Below, piece by piece: positions 18,063-27,949 of a DNA stretch of 64,000 bases. The stretch's first letter is position 1; every line of letters starts with the position of its first letter. Both the position numbers and the translations under genes were made by a program. The notes under the pieces are model-generated. The model was not told the DNA's origin, did no database searches, and saw only the letters and a list, made by a program, of their open reading frames with translations. The stretch is from contig NZ_CP139972.1 in NCBI RefSeq assembly GCF_034424315.1, forward strand, positions 4,526,001 through 4,590,000, in the 5' to 3' direction. This stretch comes from Chitinophaga sancti. GTDB taxonomy: Bacteria > Bacteroidota > Bacteroidia > Chitinophagales > Chitinophagaceae.

Positions 18063-20705
18063 CTACATATCAATCATCTCCTCATAATGATATCTCCCCG
18101 ACCCCACCATCTCCTTTTCATAATTCCCCATCTCCCCCTTCGGCACAAAAATCTCCGCACTAGTATTCTCCGGCACCTGCACATCCAAAATGAATTTCTT
18201 ATCCACCACCTTCCACTCCACCTTCACCTCCCCATAATACGTTTGCAAGCCCGCCTTCACATAACTAATCCCCACACCCGGATGCGGCATAATCCTGATC
18301 TTCTTATATCCCACCCCCGTCGTATCCGTATCAATCCCCGCCATCACCCTATACATCCAATCACCCACCGCACCATATGAATAATGATTAAATGAATTCA
18401 TATCGGCCAACTGAAAACTACCATCCGGCTTAATTCCATCCCATCTCTCCCATATCGTTGTAGCCCCCATTTTTACGGGATACAACCACGAAGGATATGT
18501 CTGCTGCAACAATAATTTATAAGCAATATCAGTATACCCAAATCTCGATAACACATGCGGTAAAAATGGCACACCCAAAAATCCAGTTGTCAGGTGATAA
18601 TCATAACTCACTATATTATCCGCTAACATCTTCGCTGCTATCGGCCTGAACGCCTCCGGCAATAAATCAAACTGCAATGCCAATACATAAGACGTCTGTG
18701 TATTCGAAAGAATCCGTCCATTAGGTGTCACATATTCCTTGCAAAAAGCATCTTTAATTTTTGAAGAAATCACTGTATACTTTTCCACATCCTCCGTCTT
18801 ATTTAACACCCTCGCCGCATTGATCAACAACTGCGTTGAATACGCATAATACGCCTGCGCCACCAGGTACACATCCGTCAATGCAGAACGATCCACCTCA
18901 TTATACCCTGACCGATACGACAACCAATCACCAAACTGAAAATTCTTCCGCCACAATCCATTCACACTCTGCGCCGTCACACAATCCACCCATGCTTTCA
19001 TGTGCGGATACATATCTGACAATACCTTTTTATCACCATAAGCCAAATAAATATTCCATGGAATGATCGTCACTGCATCCGACCAACCCGCAGCACCATT
19101 CCTTGAATTCTCATCTACACTACTAAAAATATCAGGAATAATAAAAGGCACCACCCCATTCGGAAACTGTGCCACCGCCAGATCCTGCAACCACTTCGCA
19201 AAGAAATTATTCACCTGCCTGTTGAAAGTTGCCGTCCTTGAAAATACCTGCGCATCCCCTGTCCAACCGAATCTTTCATTTCTCTGCGGACAATCAGTCG
19301 GCACATCCAGGAAGTTACCATTCTGACTCCACACTATATTATGCTGCAATTGATTAACCAAAGAATCAGAACATTCAAAATACCCCGTCTGCGGCATATC
19401 AGAATAAATCGCAACAGCCTCAATTTGATTTGCCTGAATCGAAGAAGGATCAAAGTCTTTAAGCCCCGTAATTCTTACATATCTAAACCCATGAAAAGTA
19501 AAATGCGGTTCAAAAAAATCAAGCCCTTTCAAAATATAAATATCCCTCTGCCTCGCAGAACGCAAATTATCCGTATAAAAATTTCCTTCCTGGTCTAAGG
19601 TCTCCGCATGTTCTATAGAGATCATACTCCCCGCTGCACCCTTAATATTCAAACGTGTAAAACCAACAAGATTCTGTCCGAAGTCTACAATCGTCTCCCC
19701 ATTAGGCGCTTTAAAAATCCTAAGTGGTTTAAACGTTTCATGCGCTCGAATCGGTTCATTGATCGTAGCAATCAGGTTATCAAAAGAAATATCCAACACC
19801 TTAACAGTAGAAGCAGGCTTCGGATTAAAAGTATGATCTATGATCTCTCCATTATAAATTTCCGCATATCGGATCTGACTCTCAGCCGCTTTCCAGGAAG
19901 TATCACTGGTAATGTATTCCTTAGATCCATCCGTATACTGCACTTCCGCCTGGAAAAGCAATGCGGACAACTTACCATACATATTCTGCTGGCCCCACCA
20001 TCCTAGTTTTCCTCTATACCATCCAGTACCAACTGTAACGTGTATATCATTATTCCCCTTTTGCAGTAGATTGGTAATATCATACACCTGGTATTGCAAA
20101 CGTTGATCATAAGTAGTCCAACCCGGAGTCAATACATCATTACCGATTTTCTGATCATTAATAGTAGCATCATACACTCCATGACAAGTGATGTAAGCAA
20201 TAGCAGATTTGATCGTCTTAGCAGGATGAAAGCGCTTCATAAAAGTAGGAGATGGACGCATGATGCTATCTTCTTTATACCCCGGGGTTATCCATTGCGC
20301 TTTCCAGTCGTTTGGCGCCAGCAAGCCCATTCTAAATGAACCGGTATTGGTTGCCTGTTTACCTTTATTATCCCAAACATTCACCGTCCATTTATACTGC
20401 ATACCCGATTTCAACGCAGGACCGGCATAGCTAATATTTACAGATTGATCGGAATCCACTTTCCCGCTTTTCCAGATCAGCGCCTTCCCCTCATATACTT
20501 TCATCTCATACGCCTTTTGCAAAACACCTTTCCCGGGGCTTTGCAATTGCCAGGTAAAACGTGGCGCTTTATTGTCAACACTTGCTGGATTGGGCAGGTT
20601 TTCAGTAAGCAGATGAATGACTTTCAACTGGCTGAATGCAGTGTTGGTAAAAAAAGAAATCAGCACTGTGATCACCCATAATTTTATGGTCGCTTGAGGT
20701 GACAT
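18063..20705 (-). CDS. Secreted GH78 alpha-L-rhamnosidase
   Basis: 880 residues with a signal peptide ending AFS (about residue 25). The domain order is the same as in the 8830-11454 paralogue: Ig-like domain (LLTENLPNPASVDNKAPRF), lectin-like domain (ITCHGVYDATINDQKIG), (alpha/alpha)6 barrel and C-terminal beta domain. The active-site motif reads PTDCPQRNERFGWTGD near residue 468, with Asn where two paralogues have Asp but the Glu kept, and TTIWERWDG lies near 748. It faces the rightward esterase gene at 20825 across a 119-base divergent region, so the two may share regulation. It should cleave terminal rhamnose from extracellular polysaccharide. Confidence 0.95.
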   Translation of the reverse strand: MSPQATIKLWVITVLISFFTNTAFSQLKVIHLLTENLPNPASVDNKAPRFTWQLQSPGKGVLQKAYEMKVYEGKALIWKSGKVDSDQSVNISYAGPALKSGMQYKWTVNVWDNKGKQATNTGSFRMGLLAPNDWKAQWITPGYKEDSIMRPSPTFMKRFHPAKTIKSAIAYITCHGVYDATINDQKIGNDVLTPGWTTYDQRLQYQVYDITNLLQKGNNDIHVTVGTGWYRGKLGWWGQQNMYGKLSALLFQAEVQYTDGSKEYITSDTSWKAAESQIRYAEIYNGEIIDHTFNPKPASTVKVLDISFDNLIATINEPIRAHETFKPLRIFKAPNGETIVDFGQNLVGFTRLNIKGAAGSMISIEHAETLDQEGNFYTDNLRSARQRDIYILKGLDFFEPHFTFHGFRYVRITGLKDFDPSSIQANQIEAVAIYSDMPQTGYFECSDSLVNQLQHNIVWSQNGNFLDVPTDCPQRNERFGWTGDAQVFSRTATFNRQVNNFFAKWLQDLAVAQFPNGVVPFIIPDIFSSVDENSRNGAAGWSDAVTIIPWNIYLAYGDKKVLSDMYPHMKAWVDCVTAQSVNGLWRKNFQFGDWLSYRSGYNEVDRSALTDVYLVAQAYYAYSTQLLINAARVLNKTEDVEKYTVISSKIKDAFCKEYVTPNGRILSNTQTSYVLALQFDLLPEAFRPIAAKMLADNIVSYDYHLTTGFLGVPFLPHVLSRFGYTDIAYKLLLQQTYPSWLYPVKMGATTIWERWDGIKPDGSFQLADMNSFNHYSYGAVGDWMYRVMAGIDTDTTGVGYKKIRIMPHPGVGISYVKAGLQTYYGEVKVEWKVVDKKFILDVQVPENTSAEIFVPKGEMGNYEKEMVGSGRYHYEEMIDM

Positions 20706-20824
20706 ATATATTCTTTAATTGATAGCTCTTTGTCTAATTAATGTAATTACTTTCACTGCGAAATGGTAACACACGGAAATGGGGTATATTATTATTTTCC
20801 GGGTATTGCAATTAATCAATCGTT

Positions 20825-21688
20825 ATGAGAAAACTACTATTCCTGTTTTTAACAGCTACTTACCTTCCATTGATGATCCATGCCCAGGAAATCATCCCTC
20901 TTTATAAAGACTCGATCCCTGGCGCTCTTCCGGCAAAAATAGAACTGCCGGATTTAACCATTTATCTTCCCAAAGATGTAAAACATCCTACAACGGGGAT
21001 CCTGATCATCCCTGGTGGTGGGTATGGCTTCGTTTCCTCCACCAAAGAAGGATCAGAAATCGCCAGCTACTTCGCTAAAAAAGGAGTGGCAGCCTTTGTA
21101 CTTAAATACAGGCTTCCCAGCGATGCGACGATGAGAGATAAAAAGACCGGCCCTATCCAGGATGCACAGCGGGCGCTGCAAATAATCCGGCTGAATGCAG
21201 AGAAATGGGGAGTAGATAATAGTAAAATAGGTGTGATAGGATTTTCCGCCGGTGGACACCTGGCTTCCACACTGGGCACACATTTCAATAAATCATTTAT
21301 TACAAAAGACGCGACAACAAGCCTGCGCCCCGATTTCATGATCCTGGTATATCCTGTGATCACCATGAAAAAGGAATTGACACATGCAGGGTCAAGAATG
21401 AACCTGTTAGGTAAAGCCGCTACTGAAGAAGATGTCAATTATTTCTCAAACGAGGAACAGGTAACACCCACGACACCGCCTACTTATCTCACACATGCCG
21501 GTGATGATAAAGTGGTGTCTGTGCAGAACAGCATTGCCTTTTACCAGGCATTGTTAAAAAATCATGTATCCGCAGAAATGCTCTTAGTCCCGCAAGGAGA
21601 CCACGGTTTTATCTTCCAGATAAAACAAGAGGAGTACATGGATCCCATATTTCTGTGGATGCGAAAAGGTGGTTGGCTAGATGAATAA
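20825..21688 (+). CDS. Secreted alpha/beta-hydrolase, probable sugar acyl esterase
   Basis: 287 residues with a signal peptide ending IHAQ (about residue 21). Hallmarks are the oxyanion segment IIPGGGYGF, the nucleophile elbow GFSAGGH (Ser about 141), HAGDDKVV with the acid residue and QGDHGF with the catalytic His. This is the acetyl-esterase type common beside plant-polysaccharide enzymes of Bacteroidota, where it removes acetyl groups from pectin or xylan. It is divergent to a rhamnosidase gene, which supports deacetylation of a rhamnose-containing glycan. The exact substrate cannot be told. Confidence 0.88.
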   Translation: MRKLLFLFLTATYLPLMIHAQEIIPLYKDSIPGALPAKIELPDLTIYLPKDVKHPTTGILIIPGGGYGFVSSTKEGSEIASYFAKKGVAAFVLKYRLPSDATMRDKKTGPIQDAQRALQIIRLNAEKWGVDNSKIGVIGFSAGGHLASTLGTHFNKSFITKDATTSLRPDFMILVYPVITMKKELTHAGSRMNLLGKAATEEDVNYFSNEEQVTPTTPPTYLTHAGDDKVVSVQNSIAFYQALLKNHVSAEMLLVPQGDHGFIFQIKQEEYMDPIFLWMRKGGWLDE

Positions 21689-21773
21689 GCTTTTTTCTTC
21701 ACCAAACAGGGCCTTCCCAATCATGAGGAAAGGGTCATTCATGACGAGTTAATCAGGTATCATGAATTCCTTT

Positions 21774-22628
21774 TCATGAATGAGAAGACACTGTAGTTAT
21801 TTTTTCAGTTGGTTTTACAGTGGAATTACTCTTTTCTGTTGGCGGTAAGAATTGTTTCTTTCCCCTGCCATGCAATTCAGGGGTAATGCCATCAAACAAT
21901 TTAAATTGTGCTAAGCCCATTCTTTGCAGGAAGCATTTCATGCTCACTGCCAATACACCCATACCATAAATAGCGCTGCGTCTAAAATTGATAGAAGAAG
22001 CTTCTTCAAAGTATTTAGTAGGACAGGTTACTTCAGCGATGTCGAAACCTTTGTAACAGATCTGCCCGAGCATTTCGTTGTCGAAAACGAAGTCGTCAGA
22101 ATTAGATTCCCAGGGGATTGCTTCCAACACACTTCTATCAAATGCACGATAGCCGGTATGGTATTCTGACAATTTCTGACGCATCAACGTATTCTGACTG
22201 ATGGTGAGGAATCGGTTAAAGAAGTATTTGTAATAAGGCATGCCCCCTTTGAGTGCGCCGCGGCCCAGGATGCGGGACCCGAGGACAACAGGGTATACAC
22301 CTTTTGCGATGATGGAAGCCATGGCTTCGATTAAAAGAGGGGTGTACTGATAGTCGGGGTGAAGCATGATGATGATGTCAGCACCGAGTTCTAACGCGCG
22401 TTTGTAGCAGGATTTCTGGTTGCCACCATATCCCTTGTTTTTCTCATGACAGATAATATGCACGATACCGATTTCCTTGGCTACTGCGACAGTGTTATCT
22501 TTGCTGGCATCGTCTACGAGGATGACGTCGTCAACGAGGGAGCGATCAATTTCATCGTAGGTAATTTTTAAGGTTTTGCCTGCATTGTACGCTGGTAATA
22601 CAACAAGGATTTTCTTACCATTTATCAT
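21774..22628 (-). CDS. Family 2 glycosyltransferase (polyprenyl-phosphate mannosyltransferase-like)
   Basis: 284 residues. GT-A fold signs: VVLPAYNAGKTL at the N-terminus, DVILVDDASKDNT with the first acidic site, CHEKNKGYGGN, and ADIIIMLHPDYQYTP near residue 90 for the second. The C-terminal part has YHTGYRAFDRSVL and FDNEMLGQICYKGF, as in dolichyl/undecaprenyl-phosphate sugar synthases. There is no C-terminal membrane anchor, so it is a cytoplasmic or peripheral enzyme. It probably makes a lipid-linked sugar donor or extends a glycan. The gene is convergent with the esterase gene. Confidence 0.85.
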   Translation of the reverse strand: MINGKKILVVLPAYNAGKTLKITYDEIDRSLVDDVILVDDASKDNTVAVAKEIGIVHIICHEKNKGYGGNQKSCYKRALELGADIIIMLHPDYQYTPLLIEAMASIIAKGVYPVVLGSRILGRGALKGGMPYYKYFFNRFLTISQNTLMRQKLSEYHTGYRAFDRSVLEAIPWESNSDDFVFDNEMLGQICYKGFDIAEVTCPTKYFEEASSINFRRSAIYGMGVLAVSMKCFLQRMGLAQFKLFDGITPELHGRGKKQFLPPTEKSNSTVKPTEKITTVSSHS

Positions 22629-22895
22629 AAGCTATGATTGACAAGGTTAACAATGTATAGTCAATCAAATTTATTAGAAGAGGGTGCATTAGATCTTCAT
22701 TGAGGAGGATTGAAGATATTACTCTCTATGTCCAAGGAGGAGGGCGGGGTGTCTATAGTTTCATTTTGGAGGAGCGGTAGATAACCATAAAGTATCCACC
22801 CACCAAAGTTATTTCTAACAACAAATAATCATCCATCGTATCGAACATTTCTCTACTTTCAAACTACCAAACATCGTTAACCCCATTCAACCATC

Positions 22896-23237
22896 ATGCG
22901 CAACAATTTTGTATCCCTCATCGATGCATTCTATGCAAAAATGACCAGGGACCTCAACATATCCCCTGGCCATATCGCCACTTATCTTGCCCTCGTCAAT
23001 CTCTGGACGCTGCATAGCTATTCGCCCACATTCATCATAAAACCTGAAGAAATCATCGCATATGCGAAGCTGGAAAGTTTCCAGGAGCTCCGTGACTGCC
23101 TGAAATATATTGAAAAAGCCAAATATATCAAGACCTATTCTACCAGGATTCCAACGAACGGTATCGGCATCAAACTCATCTCTCTGTACAAAATTGATAA
23201 GAACAGCAATCAAAATAATAATCGAATTACAAAATAG
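22896..23237 (+). CDS. Small winged-helix protein
   Basis: 113 residues. The pattern ISPGHIATYLALVNLW, then FIIKPEEIIAYAKLESF, then LRDCLKYIEKAKYIKTY resembles the short Bacteroidota winged-helix proteins usually found near mobile elements, in which a helix pair precedes a recognition helix and a wing. The usual conserved HK and PS motifs of that group are degenerate here. It is followed by two hairpins and a strong terminator, so it is monocistronic. DNA binding is inferred. Confidence 0.6.
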   Translation: MRNNFVSLIDAFYAKMTRDLNISPGHIATYLALVNLWTLHSYSPTFIIKPEEIIAYAKLESFQELRDCLKYIEKAKYIKTYSTRIPTNGIGIKLISLYKIDKNSNQNNNRITK

Positions 23238-23348
23238 GTAATCAAATGATAATCAATAAATAATCCAATTTAACTTAGGTTTTTCATAATAATTATTTAC
23301 CCTTTAATGATCAGCCCCCCTTAGACCGTGGGCTGAAATATAAAACCT

Positions 23349-23386
23349 GGAGCTTAGGATATTTCTATATCTCAAGCTCTTTTTTA
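23349..23386 (+). terminator. Intrinsic terminator of the winged-helix gene
   Basis: GGAGCTT pairs with AAGCTC around an inner GGATAT/ATATC stem and is followed by six T residues. A weaker CAGCCC/GGGCTG stem lies just upstream at 23314-23335. The region from 23390 to 23930 holds only a GC-rich palindrome near 23680-23720 (AGCCACCG/CGGTGGCT) and no supportable gene. Confidence 0.8.
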
Positions 23387-23937
23387 CGCCCAAAACCAGG
23401 TCTCAAAAAAATTTTAAACTTTTTTTCATTTCGCATCATACTTTTTGAATTTCTGCTTTGTCTTACTTATACCCTCTAAAATGAACCAGGTTGATATTCA
23501 TGTCAGCCATGCTCTTTGCTTTCCCTTTTTAACCTGGAAGACACCTGGACATAAATAGAACCAGGAGTCACGTATGCGGAAAAGCTGCATACAACTACGG
23601 ACCTCATCATAAACCAGTTGTCTCACCATACGAAGGCAACAAACCCGAAATTGTTTGAAATAATTACCCATTTCACCCATTCAGCCACCGCGGAGAGAGA
23701 TTCTTCGGAACGGTGGCTGATCGGTGATATTTCTTCTACTTAAAATATAAGGACTGGATTTCTGCTATTAAACTCAATTCATTCTACCAACAATCACCTA
23801 AACTAATCATGTTGCAGTAATCGTATTCTTTCTTTCAAACACCTCTCCCAACAGGCAATAAAATAAACTGATCTCCAAATAACCACTTAAAAATGGCCAC
23901 CTTTTGCCCACTCCTCCCTGCCAAATCCACTCCCACG

Positions 23938-24537
23938 TTCAAAAACCACCCGAAAATCGCTCTCCGCAACATCATCCGCCATAAATCCGAAGATGTATAA
24001 ACAACATGTACCCCACATGCAGGCACCTTTATCGCGCCACCCATCACCAGCATTCACTTATCACTTGCTGCGCAGGTCGACCTGCCAGGACATGGGAATG
24101 TCCAATATGTGAAGATCTTCTTCATCGCTGCTATCTTCATCTCTATCGTCGCCTGTATCAACTTCATGAACCTATTCATTACACGCGCTGCAAGAAGCAG
24201 GCTTACGAAAAGTGTTAGGCGCAGTAAGAGGGCAATTGATCAGGCAGTTTCTAATAGCGTCATTATCGATCTCTTTCTTCTTCAGCATTGATCATCGTTT
24301 ACCTATTCCTGCTGGTATTCAATTTACTAGCGGATAAAGACATGGTTTTACATGTAAAAGGTATTGGTATCTTATCCGGTATCGCGCTTGTTACTGGTTT
24401 AATTGCCGATATCTATCCCGCACTGATTCTTTCAGGGTCGCCGCCTATCAAAGTGTTGAAAAACAATCAAATCTTCCCGGTGGAAATCTGATCTTCCGGA
24501 ATGGATTGGTGATTGTTCAATTCACTTCCCAGGGAAT
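23938..24537 (+). pseudogene. Decayed MacB/FtsX-type ABC transporter permease
   Basis: Pieces of one permease can be read in order but in different frames. FKNHPKIALRNIIRHKSEDV (start region) runs to a stop near 24000. SIHLSLAAQ..GNVQYVKIFFIAAIFIS and ACINFMNL (periplasmic end and third-quarter helix) follow directly, so the large extracytoplasmic domain is deleted. Then come SVRRSKRAIDQ and GIALVTGLIADIYPALILS, and after another shift FRNGLVIVQF. Intact relatives are about 800 residues long with the conserved INFMNLsTARS and YPAlyLS motifs. The remains are about 600 bases long, so this is a clear deletion plus multi-frameshift pseudogene. Confidence 0.8.
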
Positions 24538-24554
24538 TCACTAAATTAGTGACC

Positions 24555-24911
24555 ATGCACAACTCACTCCTCCTCGCCAGCATCCTCGGCCCAATCCTCA
24601 TCGCCCTCTCCATCTCCGAATACCTCAATTTCAAAATCTGGGAAAACACCCACCCCACCCTCGTATACCTAAACGGCCTAATCCTCCTCACTGGCGGCAT
24701 TATCATCATTCGCATCCACAATAGCTGGATCCCCGCATGGCCCACTCTCATCACCCTCACAGGATGGCTTATCACCCTCGCAGGCCTTGGCCGCATGTTC
24801 TTCCCCACCGCAAAACAACTCCCAAAAAACTACCTATCTATTTCAATTATCGCAACACTCCTGATTATAGGCATCGTACTATCTATCAAAGCCTACGGCC
24901 CCGCCAGCTGA
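24555..24911 (+). CDS. Small four-helix membrane protein
   Basis: 118 residues from ATG 24555. A longer frame from 24513 is open but overlaps permease remains, so the inner start is preferred. There are four hydrophobic helices: LLASILGPILIALSI, LVYLNGLILLTGGIIII, WPTLITLTGWLITLAGL and ISIIATLLIIGIVLSI. There are few charges and no enzymatic motif. The layout suits a small inner-membrane protein of the YrhK or DoxX-like size class, but no family is claimed. Confidence 0.65.
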   Translation: MHNSLLLASILGPILIALSISEYLNFKIWENTHPTLVYLNGLILLTGGIIIIRIHNSWIPAWPTLITLTGWLITLAGLGRMFFPTAKQLPKNYLSISIIATLLIIGIVLSIKAYGPAS

Positions 24912-25031
24912 TGATTTCATCAGAAAACCATCCTACTCTCTCCCATTGAAAAAATTATATTTTTCTAATCCATTTCAATACTTTTACCCCCTCAGGTCTC
25001 AAATTATTAACACATTCCACATCATCCCATT

Positions 25032-27605
25032 ATGAATAAGCTTCTTAGCCTTTTATTCGTATCCCAGGTGATCTATTTCCACCTCTCCGCGCAGGTTCAA
25101 GTAAAACAACTGCTTACGGAAGGATTAAAAGATCCACAAAGTATTGACAACGTTCATCCTCGTTTCTCCTGGAAACTGAGCACCGAACAAAAAAACACAC
25201 TTCAATCGGCCTATGAAATCACGATTTTAGATGGAAAGAAACCTACGTGGACGAGCGGCAAGATTTCGTCTGACGAGACACTGCACGTGCCCTACGAAGG
25301 CGCTGCCCTCACTCCCGGCAAACAATACTCCTGGAAAGTAAAGATCTGGGATAACCACGGTCATACCACCACCTCTTCCGAACCTGCATATTTCCGTATG
25401 GGAATCACAGAATGGAAAGCAAAATGGATCGAACCCGGTTACCAGGAAGCCGCCAGCAACCGTCCATGCCCTATTTTCAAAACCAGTTTTCACCCTGGTA
25501 AGAAAGTAGCTTCCGCCATCGCTTATATCACCAGTCATGGGCTATACGAAGCACAGATCAATGGTAAAAAAGTAGGTGATGGTCTCCTCACACCAGGTTT
25601 TACCAGTTACAATAAACGCCTGCAATACCAGGTATATGATGTCACCAACTTACTGCAAGCAGGTGATAACAATATTGAGATCACCGTCGCCTCCGGCTGG
25701 TACAGGGGTACCATCGGATGGGGCACTGATAAGTATGGTAAAACTCTCGGTGTACTCTACCAGATGGAAGTAACGTATACCGATGGTACGAAAGAAACAG
25801 TCATCTCCGACGGCAACTGGAAATCAGGTACCGGCAAGATTACCTACGCTGAAATCTATAATGGCGAATGGCAGGATAACCGCAAAGAAACAACCAACTG
25901 GAGCGGCGTGAAAGTCCTCGACATTCCCACCAATAATCTCGTTGCCAGTGTAAGCCCTCCCGTTACAAAACAGGAAGTGTTCAGCAACATCAAACGCATC
26001 AAAACACCTGCCGGTGAAGACGTTATCGACTTTGGTCAGAACCTCTCCGGCTTCGTTCACTTCAAAGCAAGTGGCAATGCAGGCGATAGCATCATCTTAG
26101 AACACGGCGAGATCCTGGATAAGAAAGGGAACTTCTACAACGCCAACCTGCGCAGCGCTGCCGCCACCGACATCTTTGTATTAAGTGGCAAAGGCGAAGA
26201 GTTCTTCGAACCACATTTCACCTTCCATGGATTCAGGTATGTAAGAGTGCGTACCAAAGCAAAGATGACGAACATCGAAGCCGTAGCGACCTATTCAAAC
26301 ATTCCTGCTACCGGGGTTTTTGAATGTTCTAATTCAATGATCAACCAACTCCAGCATAATATCCAATGGAGCCAGGTGGACAACTTCGTAGACATCCCTA
26401 CCGACTGCCCACAGCGTGATGAACGTCTCGGCTGGACAGGTGATGCACAGGCTTTTGTACAGACATCTACCTTCAATCGCAACGTAAACACCTTCTTCTT
26501 AAAATGGCTCCGCGACCTGGCGGCTGATCAACTGCAGAACGGCTCCGTGCCTTTTGTCATTCCAAATGTATTGGGTAGTGATGCGTCAGGTTCTGCTGGC
26601 TGGGGCGATGCTGCAACTGTCGTTCCCTGGACCATGTACCAGGCATACAGCGATAAGCGTTTGTTAGAAAATCAATATCCTTCCATGAAGGCATGGGTTG
26701 ATTTCATCCAGTCAAACTCACCTAAGAACATGTGGGCAACAGGCTCTCACTTCGGTGACTGGTTATCTTATAAATCCGAAAATCGTTCTGCCGACACCTA
26801 TACTTATATCACTACACAATGCTATTATGCATTGTCTACCCAACTGGTCATCAATGCGGCCCGCGTATTAGGCAAGCAGGATGACGTGAATAAGTACTCC
26901 GCATTACTGCAAAAGATCAAAGATGCATTTGTAGCAGAATACGTCACTGCAAATGGACGTATCATGTCTAACACACAGACATCTTATGTACTGGCTTTAG
27001 CCTTCGATATGTTACCAGAACATATGCGCCCGATGGCTGCGAAAAACCTGGCAGATGATATCGCGAGTTATAATAATCACCTGACAACCGGCTTCCTGGG
27101 TACGTACTTATTATCAAATACCCTGACGAGATTCGGCTATACAGATGTTGCTTATAAACTGTTATTGCAGGATACCTATCCTTCCTGGCTCTACCCGGTG
27201 AAGATGGGCGCAACTACCATATGGGAGCGCTGGGATGGCATGAAGACGGATAGTACATTCCAGACGATAGAGATGAATTCATTTAATCACTATGCTTATG
27301 GTGCGATTGGCGATTGGATGTATAAGAATATAGCGGGGATTAATATGGATTCTTCCAGTACCGGGTTTAAGAAGATCGTGATCAGGCCGAGGTTAGGCGG
27401 CAATCTGACTTATGCAAAGGCGAGTTATGAGAGTGGATATGGAAAGATCGCGGTAGATTGGAAAATAAAGGATGGTAATATGTTTAGTATGGATGTGGAG
27501 ATTCCTGCTAATACGACGGCGGAGATTTATGTGCCGGGTAAAGAAGGCAAGGAAGCGGTTGGATCCGGGAAGTATCATTATGAGGCGACGATTAATAAGA
27601 ATTAG
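25032..27605 (+). CDS. Secreted GH78 alpha-L-rhamnosidase
   Basis: 857 residues with a signal peptide ending LSAQ (about residue 21). It is the closest paralogue of 8830-11454, sharing long stretches, for example LTTGFLGTY and LLLQDTYPSWLYPVKM. PTDCPQRDERLGWTGD lies near residue 456 and TTIWERWDG near 728, so both acidic sites are intact. It ends in a C-terminal beta domain with EIPANTTAEIYVP. Transcription stops at the strong hairpin at 27613. It is probably another enzyme for rhamnose removal from pectic glycans. The high similarity points to duplication within this lineage. Confidence 0.95.
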   Translation: MNKLLSLLFVSQVIYFHLSAQVQVKQLLTEGLKDPQSIDNVHPRFSWKLSTEQKNTLQSAYEITILDGKKPTWTSGKISSDETLHVPYEGAALTPGKQYSWKVKIWDNHGHTTTSSEPAYFRMGITEWKAKWIEPGYQEAASNRPCPIFKTSFHPGKKVASAIAYITSHGLYEAQINGKKVGDGLLTPGFTSYNKRLQYQVYDVTNLLQAGDNNIEITVASGWYRGTIGWGTDKYGKTLGVLYQMEVTYTDGTKETVISDGNWKSGTGKITYAEIYNGEWQDNRKETTNWSGVKVLDIPTNNLVASVSPPVTKQEVFSNIKRIKTPAGEDVIDFGQNLSGFVHFKASGNAGDSIILEHGEILDKKGNFYNANLRSAAATDIFVLSGKGEEFFEPHFTFHGFRYVRVRTKAKMTNIEAVATYSNIPATGVFECSNSMINQLQHNIQWSQVDNFVDIPTDCPQRDERLGWTGDAQAFVQTSTFNRNVNTFFLKWLRDLAADQLQNGSVPFVIPNVLGSDASGSAGWGDAATVVPWTMYQAYSDKRLLENQYPSMKAWVDFIQSNSPKNMWATGSHFGDWLSYKSENRSADTYTYITTQCYYALSTQLVINAARVLGKQDDVNKYSALLQKIKDAFVAEYVTANGRIMSNTQTSYVLALAFDMLPEHMRPMAAKNLADDIASYNNHLTTGFLGTYLLSNTLTRFGYTDVAYKLLLQDTYPSWLYPVKMGATTIWERWDGMKTDSTFQTIEMNSFNHYAYGAIGDWMYKNIAGINMDSSSTGFKKIVIRPRLGGNLTYAKASYESGYGKIAVDWKIKDGNMFSMDVEIPANTTAEIYVPGKEGKEAVGSGKYHYEATINKN

Positions 27606-27612
27606 AATAAAG

Positions 27613-27643
27613 AGGGTGTCTCATTTCATTTATGAGACACCCT
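27613..27643 (+). terminator. Intrinsic terminator of GH78 gene
   Basis: AGGGTGTCTCAT and ATGAGACACCCT form a perfect 12-bp stem 7 bases after the stop region, followed by an AT-rich tail ending in TTTTG. Confidence 0.8.
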
Positions 27644-27912
27644 ATATTATTTTGTAAGCAATACCATCCTGGTCATTACGCCCTTAGCGTCAATTTTGAA
27701 GCTGTAATGCTGGACATTCTTTCCTTATGCTGAAAATCAGGTTTGGTTGCAATCACATGATTATTCTTAGCCGGGTTAGGAAATAGACTAAGTATGTATT
27801 CATCGCATTCACCAGACTTCCATAACACCCAAAACTAACCTGAACAAGCTTCTCTAACCTTCCATCCCCCCTTCCCGGCCAATTTATATCTCCCTACTAC
27901 CTGCCAAAATCC

Positions 27913-27949
27913 TATATTTAGGCCTGATTGCTATCAACAGGAGGATTTT
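27913..27949 (+). promoter_or_regulatory. Promoter-like box and strong Shine-Dalgarno
   Basis: TATATTTA at 27913 resembles the TAnnTTTG -7 box with one mismatch. AGGAGG at 27939-27944 lies five bases before the ATG at 27950. A full Shine-Dalgarno is uncommon among the genes here and fixes the start of the dehydrogenase. The 27644-27912 part shows nothing. Confidence 0.55.

Noticed and set aside
18012..20681. Several rightward frames opposite the third rhamnosidase gene
   Set aside because: All are shadows of the GH78 coding sequence, with His/Pro/Thr-rich nonsense composition.
23498..23680. 60-residue leftward frame near a GC-rich palindrome
   Set aside because: It is Cys- and Arg-rich without pattern, and lies in a gap beside a pseudogene. 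It is probably chance.
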